Assembly (NCBI GenBank): GCA_934254915.1
Contig: CAKQMH010000003.1
Span: 121,717-185,716, forward strand
Direction of reading: 5' to 3'
DNA from: an uncultured Alphaproteobacteria bacterium
Lineage (GTDB): Bacteria; Pseudomonadota; Alphaproteobacteria; RF32; CAG-239
DNA length: 64,000 bases
Under the pieces are notes generated by a model. That model saw nothing but the letters and a program-made list of their open reading frames with translations, did no database searches and had not been told where the DNA came from. Position 1 is the stretch's first letter. Each line of letters begins with the position of its first letter. The translations under genes and the position numbers were made by a program. Positions 26,423-36,077 of the stretch are shown here, piece after piece.

Positions 26423-27109
26423 ATGCTTGGAAAATTTGTCACAACTGTTTTCGCGTTGTCGCTTTTGTTGCCGTTGCCTCTTTCAGCTCAGTCCTTTGGT
26501 GATGAGGAGTTGGCAGTCTCGACGCCTGAACACAAAGGTGTTGAGGGGTTGGACAGCGTAATCGACAGCGAAAAAAACAGTTCTGATAAATCCGCAGCTT
26601 CAGCTGAAGATATAGAAAAAGATAAAACTTCTGATTCTGCTTCTCAAAATGAAGATGAAATATTTATTCCGGATAGTGAAACTAATATTTTAAACCGTCC
26701 CACGATTGATGGTACCAAACGCGGCGGTGCGGCCTTTGTCGAGGTTGATGATAAAGGGATAGAACATCCGGCTGACGGTAAGATTTTTATGTATATTAAA
26801 GACCTGAAAATCTATCGTTCAATCAGCGGCTTAACCAGCTGTGACGTCAGCATTTTTATTATTACCAACTTAGATCAGCGGCTGGTTAGTTTTGATGCCA
26901 AATTAGTTTGGCCTGGGCTGACAACTGCCGTTTCATTTGCTAACGTTTCTCCTAATACCCAGACTTATTATAATTATACTCTGATGGGAGATGGTTGTTA
27001 TTCATTGGATAAGTTTCCTAATATCATAGTCAATCGTTGTCGTGTTAAGGGTCTTAGCTCCGCAGCTTGTGCATCGCGTATAACCTGGCTGCAGGAACAG
27101 AAGAGATAA
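26423..27109 (+). CDS. Exported four-cysteine protein B
   Basis: A 228-residue secreted protein: signal peptide residues 1-22 (cleavage after LSA), an acidic serine-rich linker (~residues 40-85), then a domain paralogous to protein A (GLTSCDVSIFIITN ... AKLVWPG ... SPNTQTY ... GDGCYSLDKFPNIIVNRC ... AAC). It is 17 bp after protein A and 4 bp before the lytic transglycosylase, so all three probably act together in the periplasm. The molecular role is unknown. Confidence 0.7.
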   Translation: MLGKFVTTVFALSLLLPLPLSAQSFGDEELAVSTPEHKGVEGLDSVIDSEKNSSDKSAASAEDIEKDKTSDSASQNEDEIFIPDSETNILNRPTIDGTKRGGAAFVEVDDKGIEHPADGKIFMYIKDLKIYRSISGLTSCDVSIFIITNLDQRLVSFDAKLVWPGLTTAVSFANVSPNTQTYYNYTLMGDGCYSLDKFPNIIVNRCRVKGLSSAACASRITWLQEQKR

Positions 27110-27113
27110 GCTC

Positions 27114-28856
27114 GTGCTGAAAAAAACACTTTTGCACATTATGTTCCTTATCTTTTGGGGAACGACTGTTTCGCAGGCGGCCGAAACCTGCCGTTTGGAT
27201 GTTATAAATCCGACTTCCTATCACAAAATATTAGATTATTTGCTGATTAGTCCGCAAGATGTCACCATTTACAAAAAAGCTTTTCGAGCTGTTGAAGCCG
27301 CCGACTTTGACAAAGCTGATGATTTGCAGTCTGATTTAGGTAACAATATCATTTTAGGGCATCTTTTGGCGGCCAAATATCTGCACCCTGATTATAAGGC
27401 GCAATTCAGCGAATTACAACAGTGGCTGCAGGAATATTCGGACTTGCCGCAAGCTTCACGCATTTATAATTTGGCCGCACGGAAGGGGAAAATATCTGAG
27501 CTGGTTACCCCGCAAAAAATGGCCGAAAAACCAATCGTCTATGGCTGGAAAAATAAAGATTTAGCCCATTTGTCGGCAGCTTCTCAGCAGTATCTGGTTA
27601 AACAAGTCGGCAAATTTCGTAAAGCTCTGGCTAAAGGCAAGACTAAAATCGCTCGTATGGTTTTGGAACAGCCGCGCTTTCGGCAAACTGCTCCGGATAA
27701 GTATTGGGACGAGATGGCGGCTTCATTGTCCATGAAATATCTTGTCGACAATCAAAATCAATTGGCCTGGCAATGGGCGACTAAAGCCTCCCGCCGCAAA
27801 ACTTCTTCTGTCGCTCCGTGGGTTGCGGGTTTGGCCGCTTGGAAAATGCAAAAATATCAAAAGGCCGCTGTCTATTTCAGTCAGTTGGCTAATTCTCACA
27901 GTAAGGACAGCTGGATGCTTTCGGCCGGCGGCTATTGGGCGTATCGCGCTTATCAAAAGTTGGGGCAAAAAACGGCCGCCCGACAGATGCTTAAGCAAGC
28001 CGCTCAATATAAACATACTTTTTACGGTATATTGGCCGCTTACAAATCCGGCGAGCCGCAAAGCTATAATTGGAATGCCGTGGCTTATCTTAATGATTTC
28101 GGTTCGCAGGATTATATTTATGAGCTTTTGAGTTCTCCGCATATTCGACGGGCAGTCATTTTGCTTAAAGCCAAACAAAAAGATTTAGCCGAACAGGAAT
28201 TGCGCTTCGGTTATCACGAAATGAGCGATAAACAAAAAGAAGCAACTATTTACATTGCCAATCAATTTCAAATGCATGCGTTGGCGATTTACGGTTGTAA
28301 ACAAATTAATGATTCCAAAAAATCCTATGACGGGGTAGCTTATCCGATTCCGCAATGGCTGCCCGACAGTGATTGGAAAGTTGACAAAGCGTTGGTTTTG
28401 GCCCTCATTCGTCAGGAATCAAGCTTTAAGCCTGAGGCCAAAAGTCCTGCCGGTGCAAAAGGCCTGATGCAGCTTATGCCCAATACGGCTTACCATATTA
28501 CCAAAGACATCAATCTTAAACGCGACAGCAGCCGTTTACTGAAACCTGAAGTGAGTTTGGACTTGGGGCAGCGCTATGTTAACTATCTGATGGATAAAAC
28601 CTTTATTCAGGGCAATTTGTTTTATATGATGACGGCTTATAATGCCGGCCCCGGTAATCTGGTGCGTTGGCAAAAAAGTGCAAAATACGGTAATGATCCG
28701 CTGTTGTTTATTGAGGTTATTCCATCTGCCGAGACCAGAATCTATATTGAACGGGTTATAGCTAATTACTGGATATACAATATGCGCTTCGGTTTGGTTA
28801 ACCCGACCCTGCAGCAGGTGGCCGAAGGGAAATGGCCGGTTTTGCCGCGTGATTAA
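27114..28856 (+). CDS. Soluble lytic murein transglycosylase
   Basis: A 580-residue periplasmic enzyme that cuts glycan strands to form 1,6-anhydro-muropeptides. A GTG start lies 4 bp after the previous stop, suggesting translational coupling. Signal peptide residues 1-23, a long helical superhelix, then the SLT domain from about residue 420: the catalytic Glu is in LALIRQESSFKPEAKSP, followed by GAKGLMQLMP and TAYNAGPGN. It ends 2 bp from the converging recG stop. Confidence 0.93.
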   Translation: MLKKTLLHIMFLIFWGTTVSQAAETCRLDVINPTSYHKILDYLLISPQDVTIYKKAFRAVEAADFDKADDLQSDLGNNIILGHLLAAKYLHPDYKAQFSELQQWLQEYSDLPQASRIYNLAARKGKISELVTPQKMAEKPIVYGWKNKDLAHLSAASQQYLVKQVGKFRKALAKGKTKIARMVLEQPRFRQTAPDKYWDEMAASLSMKYLVDNQNQLAWQWATKASRRKTSSVAPWVAGLAAWKMQKYQKAAVYFSQLANSHSKDSWMLSAGGYWAYRAYQKLGQKTAARQMLKQAAQYKHTFYGILAAYKSGEPQSYNWNAVAYLNDFGSQDYIYELLSSPHIRRAVILLKAKQKDLAEQELRFGYHEMSDKQKEATIYIANQFQMHALAIYGCKQINDSKKSYDGVAYPIPQWLPDSDWKVDKALVLALIRQESSFKPEAKSPAGAKGLMQLMPNTAYHITKDINLKRDSSRLLKPEVSLDLGQRYVNYLMDKTFIQGNLFYMMTAYNAGPGNLVRWQKSAKYGNDPLLFIEVIPSAETRIYIERVIANYWIYNMRFGLVNPTLQQVAEGKWPVLPRD

Positions 28857-28858
28857 TC

Positions 28859-30958
28859 TCATCCTGCCGTATAGGTCTTTACCGCGTCATCACGTTCGAA
28901 CAGATAAAGCAAAATTCGCAATGCTTCTCCGCGCGGACTTTTAAGATTAGGATCAGTTTCCAAAATCATTTTGGCATCTTGGTTGGCAATATGCAGCAAA
29001 TCTTTGTGGCAGGTCATATCGGCCAACTTAAATTCACAAAAACCGCTTTGTCTTGTTCCCAAAATTTCACCGCCGCCGCGTAATTCCAAATCTTTTTCAG
29101 CAATAAGAAAGCCGTCTTCGCTCTGCCGCATAATCTTAAGGCGTTCACGGGCGGTTTCACTAAGCTGGCGGCCATAGAGCAATAAACAGATCGAGGCTTC
29201 AAACCCGCGCTTAATTCGTCCTCGCAGCTGGTGAAGCTGTGCCAAACCAAATCGTTCGGCATGCTCAATTATCATAATGGTTGCCTCCGGCACATTTACG
29301 CCGACTTCAATAACCGTGGTGGCGACTAACAGCTTGATTTCCCCGCTTTTGAAACGGTTCATTATTTCATCTTTTTCCTTGTCTTTCATTTTGCCGTGAA
29401 CCAGCCCGACAGTGTCGCCGAATATTTTTTGCAAACTTTCGAACCGTTCTTTCGCGGCGGCAAGGTCTGATTTTTCCGATTCTTCAACCAACGGACAAAC
29501 CCAATAGGCACGGCAGCCGGAAGCAATTTTGCGTTGCAAGCCTTGCGCCACTTCCGGCAGCTTGTCTAATGAGATTGTGCGTGTATCAACCGGCTTACGC
29601 CCTTCAGGCACTTTATCTATTTGTGAATATTCCATATCTCCGTATGCCGTCAGCACTAAAGTCCGCGGTATCGGAGTGGCTGTCATTACCAAAACATCGG
29701 CCGCTTTGCCTTTGGCGCTTAAGCTTAAACGCTGCTGTACTCCGAAACGATGCTGCTCATCTACAATCACACAAGCCAAATCCTGAAAGTTTACATCATC
29801 TTGGAACAAAGCATGAGTGCCGATTAAAATGTTTATTTTTCCGCTGCCTAAATCATCTAATATTCGTTGCCGTTCTTTACCTTTGTGCCGTCCGGTCAGC
29901 AGTTCGGCTTTTAGTCCGATTTGTTCGCAAAGCGGGGCGATGGTTTCAAAATGCTGTGTTGCCAAAATCTCTGTCGGCGCCATAATAGCAGCCTGTGTGC
30001 CGCATTCTACAGCATTAAGCATCACCAACAGGGCAACTATGGTTTTGCCGGAGCCGACATCGCCTTGCAACAATCGCAGCATCCGGTACGGTGCTTTTTG
30101 GTCGGCATAAATCTCATCCAGTACCCGTTGCTGTGCATCGGTCAGTTTGAATGGTAATTGCGCTAAAATTCGGTTGCGTAGTATTCCCGAACCGTTAATT
30201 GTTCGTCCGGCTTGTTTTTTTACGCGTTGGCGGACAATTGCCAATGACAGTTGGTTGGCCAGTAGTTCATCATAAGCCAGACGGCTGCGTGCCAAAGACT
30301 GCGGCTGCAAGTCATCATAATTCATGGGATGATGAGCTTGGAATAAAGCCTGTTTAAAACTTCCCCATTTTTGTCGGTTCAAAAAATGTTCATCTTGCCA
30401 TTCCGGCATTTGCGGCGTCAGTTCCAGGGCTTGTCTGATTTGTTTATTGAGCATTTTATTGGTAACGCCGGCGGTTAGCGGATATACGGTTTCAATGGTT
30501 TTAATTTGGCTGACATCTTCAACTTTAGCAATATAATCAGGGTGTGTCATCTGCCACGAGCCGTTAAAATGTTCAAGTTTGCCGCTGATAATGCGTTCCG
30601 CACCGATAGGCAGATTTTTGGCAATTGAGTCGGCATAAACTTTGAAAAATATCAAAGTCATTTGTTCGGGAACAACGACCTGCGGATTCACTTCTTCCAC
30701 CAAAACGCGATAAGGTTGTTTTCTGGTCTTAGGCGCTTGATGATCAATAATTTTCACACGCAAGGTACAGATTTTGCCGCTTACGGCTTCGGCAAGAGAA
30801 GGTGAGTAGCGGCGGTCAATTATGCCTGACGGCAAATGCCACAGCAAATCAACAATCTTTTCTCCCGCCAAATGTGAAATCAGTTTATAATTTTTTTCAC
30901 CAATTCCTTTAAGCGTATTTATACTCTTAAACAGCGGATACAAAATTTCGGGACGCAT
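28859..30958 (-). CDS. recG: ATP-dependent DNA helicase RecG
   Basis: A 699-residue fork-reversal helicase. I placed the start at the ATG at 30958 (MRPEILYPL) behind AAAGGA; an upstream in-frame ATG would add 16 residues. The N-terminal wedge/OB domain is followed by Walker A GDVGSGKT, the DEQH box VDEQHRFG, TATPIPRTL, and the C-terminal LRGRIKRG and LELRGGGEILGTRQSG motifs. The divergent mfd shares a 127-bp promoter region. Confidence 0.97.
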   Translation of the reverse strand: MRPEILYPLFKSINTLKGIGEKNYKLISHLAGEKIVDLLWHLPSGIIDRRYSPSLAEAVSGKICTLRVKIIDHQAPKTRKQPYRVLVEEVNPQVVVPEQMTLIFFKVYADSIAKNLPIGAERIISGKLEHFNGSWQMTHPDYIAKVEDVSQIKTIETVYPLTAGVTNKMLNKQIRQALELTPQMPEWQDEHFLNRQKWGSFKQALFQAHHPMNYDDLQPQSLARSRLAYDELLANQLSLAIVRQRVKKQAGRTINGSGILRNRILAQLPFKLTDAQQRVLDEIYADQKAPYRMLRLLQGDVGSGKTIVALLVMLNAVECGTQAAIMAPTEILATQHFETIAPLCEQIGLKAELLTGRHKGKERQRILDDLGSGKINILIGTHALFQDDVNFQDLACVIVDEQHRFGVQQRLSLSAKGKAADVLVMTATPIPRTLVLTAYGDMEYSQIDKVPEGRKPVDTRTISLDKLPEVAQGLQRKIASGCRAYWVCPLVEESEKSDLAAAKERFESLQKIFGDTVGLVHGKMKDKEKDEIMNRFKSGEIKLLVATTVIEVGVNVPEATIMIIEHAERFGLAQLHQLRGRIKRGFEASICLLLYGRQLSETARERLKIMRQSEDGFLIAEKDLELRGGGEILGTRQSGFCEFKLADMTCHKDLLHIANQDAKMILETDPNLKSPRGEALRILLYLFERDDAVKTYTAG

Positions 30959-31085
30959 AAACCAATCCTTTGGACAACAATTCGGAATAACGACAGCATA
31001 ATGCATTCTTCAGAAGAAGAAAAGCAAAATCTAAACGATAGATTATGCTTTACAAAAGTTTTAATTTGAGTATATAAAAATCCCT

Positions 31086-34000
31086 ATGGAATATGATGTT
31101 AAAAAATTGCGCGGTATTACCGTTTCCTCTGTCCCGGAAGGCTATGACGCCTTTTTGCTGGATAAATTTGCGCATAATTCTTCCCAAGATTTATTGTATG
31201 TCGTCAGCGACGGGGTAGAGTTGCAGCGTTGCGCCGATATTCTGGAATACCTTGCGCCTAAGCTCGAGATTTTGCGCTTTCCGGCTTGGGATACTGTTCC
31301 CTATGATCGGGTTTCGCCCAATGTAAATGTTATATCGCAGCGTATTGATACTTTAGCGGCATTGGCGCTTAAGCCGACATCCTCCAAACCGCGGGTTATA
31401 ATTACCAGTGTCGGAGCTTTGATGCAAAAACTTCCTCCGGCTAAAATTTTTCTTAACTCTTCACGTGAAGTTAAGGCTGGCGGCAAACTGAATTTTAATG
31501 ATTTTTTGCATTATGCGGCAGTTAATGGTTATAATCGGGTCGAGCAAGTTATTGAACCCGGCGAATATGCCGTTCGCGGCGATATTATTGATATTTTTCC
31601 GGTTGGCAGTGAAGAACCGTTGCGAATTGACTTGTTTGACGATGAGGTAGAACGTATCCGTACTTTTGATGCGATGAATCAACGCACAACCGGTGAGATT
31701 AAATCTTATACATTTAAGGTTATGAGCGAAGTCGTCTTAGACGCCAATACTATCAAAAACTTCCGCGGTAAGTATCGTGAAGCTTTTGGCGCTGCCTTTC
31801 AGGAAGATGAAATTTATGAAGCAATTTCCAACGGAAAAAAATATATTGGCATGGAAAATTGGCTGCCTTTTTTCTATGAGGAAAGCTTACCGAGTTTATT
31901 TGATTACCTACCGGCGGCGCAGTTGATTATCGGCAAAAATGTGGAAGATGCCGTTCAGTCCAAGGCCGAAAGCATTGCCGATTATTATCAGGCGCGTTTA
32001 GAAGCTCTGAAGCTGAAAACTGCGGCCGATATTGATATCTATCGTCCCGTAAAACCAGAATTATTGTATTTAACGGCTGCGGAACTTACATCTTTAATTT
32101 CTAAAAAGCAGGCTGTAAAACTGACGCCGATGAGCCTGCCTTACACGGATACGGTTATCAATGCCGGTGTTTTGCCGTCACGCAATTTCTCCAATGCCAA
32201 AAACATTACGGCCGGTCAGGTTTATGAAGATGTTAGAGATTATCTGGTCGAAAACAAAAAACTTCGTCGTATTATTGCCTGCTATACTTCCGGCTCGCGC
32301 GACCGTGTTTTTTCGCTGCTGAGCGAATATGGCGCTACGGACCTTACCTTTGCGGAGAATTGGGATGAGACCTTGTCTAAGCCTCATAAAACCACCTTGG
32401 TTTTGATGCCTTTGCCGCATGGGTTTAAGGGTGAAGGCTGGTGCGTGATTTCAGAACAGGATATCTTGGGTGAACGCCAAAACCGCCGTACCAAAAAAGT
32501 CACGGCCAAAGATTTTATCGCAGATGTTTCGTCACTGTCGGTCGGCGAACTGGTGGTTCATGTCGAACATGGTATCGGGCGTTTCATGGGATTGGAAAAC
32601 ATCAATGCCGGCGGTGCTCCGCATGACTGCCTTAAAATTATTTATGCCAATGATGACAAACTTTTTGTTCCGGTCGAAAATATTGATGTAATTTCTCGTT
32701 ATGGTATTGAAGACGAGAATATCCAGCTTGATGTCTTGGGCGGTGCCGCCTGGCAGGCTAAAAAAGCCCGTGTTAAAGCCAAAATTCGCGATATCGCCGC
32801 TAAATTGATAAACATTGCCGCCGAACGTCATTTGCGCAAGGCCGACTGTTTTGTGCCGCCGCATGGTATGTACGATGACTTTTGTTCGCGTTTCCCCTAC
32901 AATGAAACTGACGACCAGTTGAATGCTATTTCTGATGTTATGGCTGATTTGAATGCGGCTATTCCGATGGACAGACTGGTATGCGGTGATGTTGGATTTG
33001 GCAAAACCGAAGTCGCTTTGCGTGCCGCCTTTGCGGTTGCGGCTTCTGGAGCTCAAGTTGCCTTGATTGTTCCCACAACATTGCTGGCCCGTCAACACTA
33101 TATCAACTTCAAGCGTCGGATGGAAGGCTTTCCGATAAGAGTCAAAATGCTTTCGCGTTTGGTTACACCCAAAGAGGCCGCCGAAACCAAAAAAGGTCTG
33201 GAAGACGGTTCGGTTGAAATCGTTATAGGTACTCATGCTTTGCTCTCCAAGGATATAAGGTTCTGCAATCTCGGACTGTTGATAATTGATGAAGAACAGC
33301 ATTTCGGAGTTGCGCATAAGGAAAAACTTAAACAGCTGAAATCCGATGTCCATGTCTTAACCTTAACGGCCACACCGATACCGCGTACCTTGCAGCTTTC
33401 CTTAACCGGAGTTAAACAGTTGAGCATCATCGCCACTCCGCCGGTAGATCGTCTGGCGGCACGAACTTTTGTGATGCCGTTTGATAAAGTTATGATTAAA
33501 GAAGCAATTTATCGTGAAAAATTCCGCGGTGGGCAAATCTTTTTTGTTTGCCCGCGTGTTTCGGATATTTTCAACATCGAAAACGAACTGCGCGCTCTTG
33601 TTCCTGATATTAAAATTTTGGTGGCTCACGGTCAGATGCCGGTTAAGCATCTGGAAGATGTTATGAATGATTTTGCGGACGGCAAAGCCGATATGCTGCT
33701 GTCAACCACGATTATTGAATCCGGAATTGATATGCCGTCCGTTAACACCATGATTGTTTATCGTTCGGATATGTTCGGACTGGCTCAGCTTTACCAGCTT
33801 AAAGGGCGGGTAGGGCGTGGTAAAGTTCGCGGCTATGCTTATTTTACCGTTCCGGCCAAGCGTCAGCTTAAACCGATAGCCGAGCGTCGCCTGAGCATCT
33901 TGCAGGCGCTTGATACTTTGGGAGCTGGTTTCTCATTGGCCAGCCATGATATGGATATCCGCGGTTCGGGAAACATTTTGGGCGAGGAACAATCCGGACA

Positions 34001-34553
34001 TATTAAAGAAGTAGGTATAGCTCTTTATCAACACATGTTGGAAGAAGAAATTATGCGTTTGCGTTCCGGCGTAGTTGCTGACGAACAAACCCCGCAAGTT
34101 CAGGATTGGGCGCCGCAAATCACCACCGGTATTCCGATTATGATACCCGAAACCTATGTTCGTGACTTGGGTGTGCGCTTAGGCCTATATAAACGTATCG
34201 GCGAAATCAGTGACGATGGCGGCATTGCCGATATGCGTGAAGAGCTGATTGATCGTTTCGGGCCGATTCCGTCAGAAGTTGACAATCTGCTCAAAACCGT
34301 TGAAATAAAATTGCTTTGCCGCATCGCTAATATCGAAAAAATTGATGCCGGAGCTAAGGGTATCTTAATTGCTTTCCGCAACAATGTTTTCAGCCATCCC
34401 GACAAATTGTTGGAATTTATTCAAATGTCTTTCGGAGTAATAAAAGTCCGTCCTGATCAACGCCTGTTTATTGAAAAAAATCTTGAAAGTTATGATGTCC
34501 GCGTCGAAACCATTAAAAACTACGTCAAAAAACTAAGTCAGCTTGCCGCCTGA
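31086..34553 (+). CDS. mfd: Transcription-repair coupling factor Mfd
   Basis: A 1155-residue translocase that releases stalled RNA polymerase and recruits UvrA. The UvrB-like N-terminal module covers residues 1-~350. The CarD-like RNA-polymerase interaction domain is near residue 480 (VGELVVHVEHGIGRFMG). Walker A GDVGFGKTE is near residue 638 and the DEEQ box IIDEEQHFGV near 733; the RecG-like TRG motif (DIRGSGNILGEEQSGH) and the TRCF C-terminal domain complete it. Full length. Confidence 0.97.
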   Translation: MEYDVKKLRGITVSSVPEGYDAFLLDKFAHNSSQDLLYVVSDGVELQRCADILEYLAPKLEILRFPAWDTVPYDRVSPNVNVISQRIDTLAALALKPTSSKPRVIITSVGALMQKLPPAKIFLNSSREVKAGGKLNFNDFLHYAAVNGYNRVEQVIEPGEYAVRGDIIDIFPVGSEEPLRIDLFDDEVERIRTFDAMNQRTTGEIKSYTFKVMSEVVLDANTIKNFRGKYREAFGAAFQEDEIYEAISNGKKYIGMENWLPFFYEESLPSLFDYLPAAQLIIGKNVEDAVQSKAESIADYYQARLEALKLKTAADIDIYRPVKPELLYLTAAELTSLISKKQAVKLTPMSLPYTDTVINAGVLPSRNFSNAKNITAGQVYEDVRDYLVENKKLRRIIACYTSGSRDRVFSLLSEYGATDLTFAENWDETLSKPHKTTLVLMPLPHGFKGEGWCVISEQDILGERQNRRTKKVTAKDFIADVSSLSVGELVVHVEHGIGRFMGLENINAGGAPHDCLKIIYANDDKLFVPVENIDVISRYGIEDENIQLDVLGGAAWQAKKARVKAKIRDIAAKLINIAAERHLRKADCFVPPHGMYDDFCSRFPYNETDDQLNAISDVMADLNAAIPMDRLVCGDVGFGKTEVALRAAFAVAASGAQVALIVPTTLLARQHYINFKRRMEGFPIRVKMLSRLVTPKEAAETKKGLEDGSVEIVIGTHALLSKDIRFCNLGLLIIDEEQHFGVAHKEKLKQLKSDVHVLTLTATPIPRTLQLSLTGVKQLSIIATPPVDRLAARTFVMPFDKVMIKEAIYREKFRGGQIFFVCPRVSDIFNIENELRALVPDIKILVAHGQMPVKHLEDVMNDFADGKADMLLSTTIIESGIDMPSVNTMIVYRSDMFGLAQLYQLKGRVGRGKVRGYAYFTVPAKRQLKPIAERRLSILQALDTLGAGFSLASHDMDIRGSGNILGEEQSGHIKEVGIALYQHMLEEEIMRLRSGVVADEQTPQVQDWAPQITTGIPIMIPETYVRDLGVRLGLYKRIGEISDDGGIADMREELIDRFGPIPSEVDNLLKTVEIKLLCRIANIEKIDAGAKGILIAFRNNVFSHPDKLLEFIQMSFGVIKVRPDQRLFIEKNLESYDVRVETIKNYVKKLSQLAA

Positions 34554-34612
34554 TTTTTGTGGTTTACTTTTGTCACGAAGCTCTGTAAGCTAAAGACGAA
34601 AGGAATAAATTT

Positions 34613-35278
34613 TTGAAAAAAGCTCTGCGCTATTATAATATGATTGTTCACCTGATTCAGAATAACCGTCTGTTTGAGGAAAAAGCCGCTGTTAAAAAAG
34701 TTTGGCAAAAAGACGGGTTGACTTTTTTGGATATATATTTTTACCGCAATCAGAAGTCTTATGTTTTTGATTCGTGTTTTATTCATGATTTGGTCGATTT
34801 GACTACCGAAAAATTTTATAAAAACGTCAAAGATTTTATTCAGGATTATTATCAGGAAGAAAGTCAAACCGCCAAAATCTCAAGTAATATAGCCCCGGCT
34901 CGTGATAAAAAATTGTTTGCGCCGATAGAACTTGATCTTACCATGATGTTGTTTGTTGCCGGGTGTTGCGGAGAGATAAGCGCCGTAAAAGAAAAAATTA
35001 TCCGTGATTATATTGTTGAACAGATTCCGTCCAGCCAAAATTTAAGCCGCCAATATCTTAATGCTTATATCGGAAGTCTGCATTTCAAGGAAAATGATTT
35101 TTATTCGGCCTTAGGCAACATTAAGTCCAAAGAACCCGAAGATGCAGAGAAACTGGTTAAAGAAATTGTCAAAATCTGCCTTTCTGACGGTCGTATCCAT
35201 TATCAGGAAAAAATTTATCTGGCTGAGATTTTGCAAACCTTACGTGAGTTGGGCGTCAATCCCGATATCGGTCTTTAG
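34613..35278 (+). CDS. TerB-like domain protein
   Basis: A 221-residue protein starting at a TTG behind AAAGGA (9-nt spacing); no nearby ATG fits. Residues ~105-215 look like a TerB/tellurite-resistance helical domain (LTMMLFVAGCCGEISAVKEKIIRDY ... EIVKICLSDGRIHYQEKIYLAEI). The N-terminal ~90 residues (YMN-type, tyrosine-rich) are unassigned. It is 59 bp after mfd. Function of stand-alone TerB proteins is unclear. Confidence 0.6.
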   Translation: MKKALRYYNMIVHLIQNNRLFEEKAAVKKVWQKDGLTFLDIYFYRNQKSYVFDSCFIHDLVDLTTEKFYKNVKDFIQDYYQEESQTAKISSNIAPARDKKLFAPIELDLTMMLFVAGCCGEISAVKEKIIRDYIVEQIPSSQNLSRQYLNAYIGSLHFKENDFYSALGNIKSKEPEDAEKLVKEIVKICLSDGRIHYQEKIYLAEILQTLRELGVNPDIGL

Positions 35279-35298
35279 CACTATGTTTCAGATACCAA

Positions 35299-35327
35299 AA
35301 AAGGCAGCTTTTTTTAAGCTGCCTTTC
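35299..35327. terminator. Terminator between converging genes
   Basis: AAAGGCAGCTT-TTTTT-AAGCTGCCTTT with T runs; it lies between the stops at 35278 (+) and 35349 (-). Confidence 0.7.
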
Positions 35328-35348
35328 TGGTTTCAATAAATGTTGGGT

Positions 35349-35990
35349 TTATTGTTGATTGATTAAAGCAATTTCAACACGGCGGTTTTGTTCTCTGCCG
35401 GCCGCGGTTGCATTAGATGCAATCGGGTTGCTCGAACCTAAGCCGTCGGTAATAATGCGGCTGCCGTTAACTCCGCGTAAACGCAGGTAGTTTGAAACCG
35501 CATTTGCTCTGCGTAATGACAAAGCATTGTTGGTTGCCGCACTGCCGGTATTGTCGGTGTAACCGTAAACCTGAACCATGGTTTTATCATATTCTTTGAT
35601 AACTTTGGCAACAGAGTCTAACACCGGTGTGAATGCGGTGCGGATAACGGCTTCATTGGTGTCAAAGGTAATGTTTCCCGGCATAATCAAATAGATACGG
35701 CCGTCCATTTCTTTAACTTGAACACCCGTTCCGGTCAATTCGGCCCGTAGTTTGCGTGCTTGAATATCCATATATCCGCCCGTTGCCGCACCGGCTAAAG
35801 CCCCGACACCGGCACCGATTAATGCACCTTTTTTACCACCGGCTAAAGCCCCGATACCTGCTCCGGCGGCTGTTCCGATACCTGTACCCCATGCGGTTTT
35901 GGAAACTTTTGATTCTCCGGTATAGGGATCAATCGCGCAAGCACTCAGTAAAGAAACAGCTAACAAACTGCAAATTAGATTTTTTTTCAT
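35349..35990 (-). CDS. OmpA-family lipoprotein with glycine zipper
   Basis: A 213-residue outer-membrane lipoprotein (YiaD/Pal-like). Lipobox LLSACA near residue 18; a glycine-zipper stretch (GIGTAAGAGIGALAGGKKGAL) at ~35-75; an OmpA C-terminal peptidoglycan-binding domain from about residue 100 (ITFDTNEAVI, VYGYTDNTGS, LSLRRANAVSNYL, QNRRVEIALI). The second of two consecutive ATGs is preferred because GGAG is 6 nt before it. Confidence 0.9.
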   Translation of the reverse strand: MKKNLICSLLAVSLLSACAIDPYTGESKVSKTAWGTGIGTAAGAGIGALAGGKKGALIGAGVGALAGAATGGYMDIQARKLRAELTGTGVQVKEMDGRIYLIMPGNITFDTNEAVIRTAFTPVLDSVAKVIKEYDKTMVQVYGYTDNTGSAATNNALSLRRANAVSNYLRLRGVNGSRIITDGLGSSNPIASNATAAGREQNRRVEIALINQQ

Positions 35991-36077
35991 CATCTACTCC
36001 TTAAGGTTAAACAAATTTAACCTACTTTATGAAATTTAGCTAAAATTTCAAGCAAAATTTTACATTGCGCGTTTTGT

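Noticed and set aside
32532..33353. 273-codon minus-strand frame inside mfd
   Set aside because: Antisense shadow of the mfd helicase domains; the plus-strand product has full family motifs.
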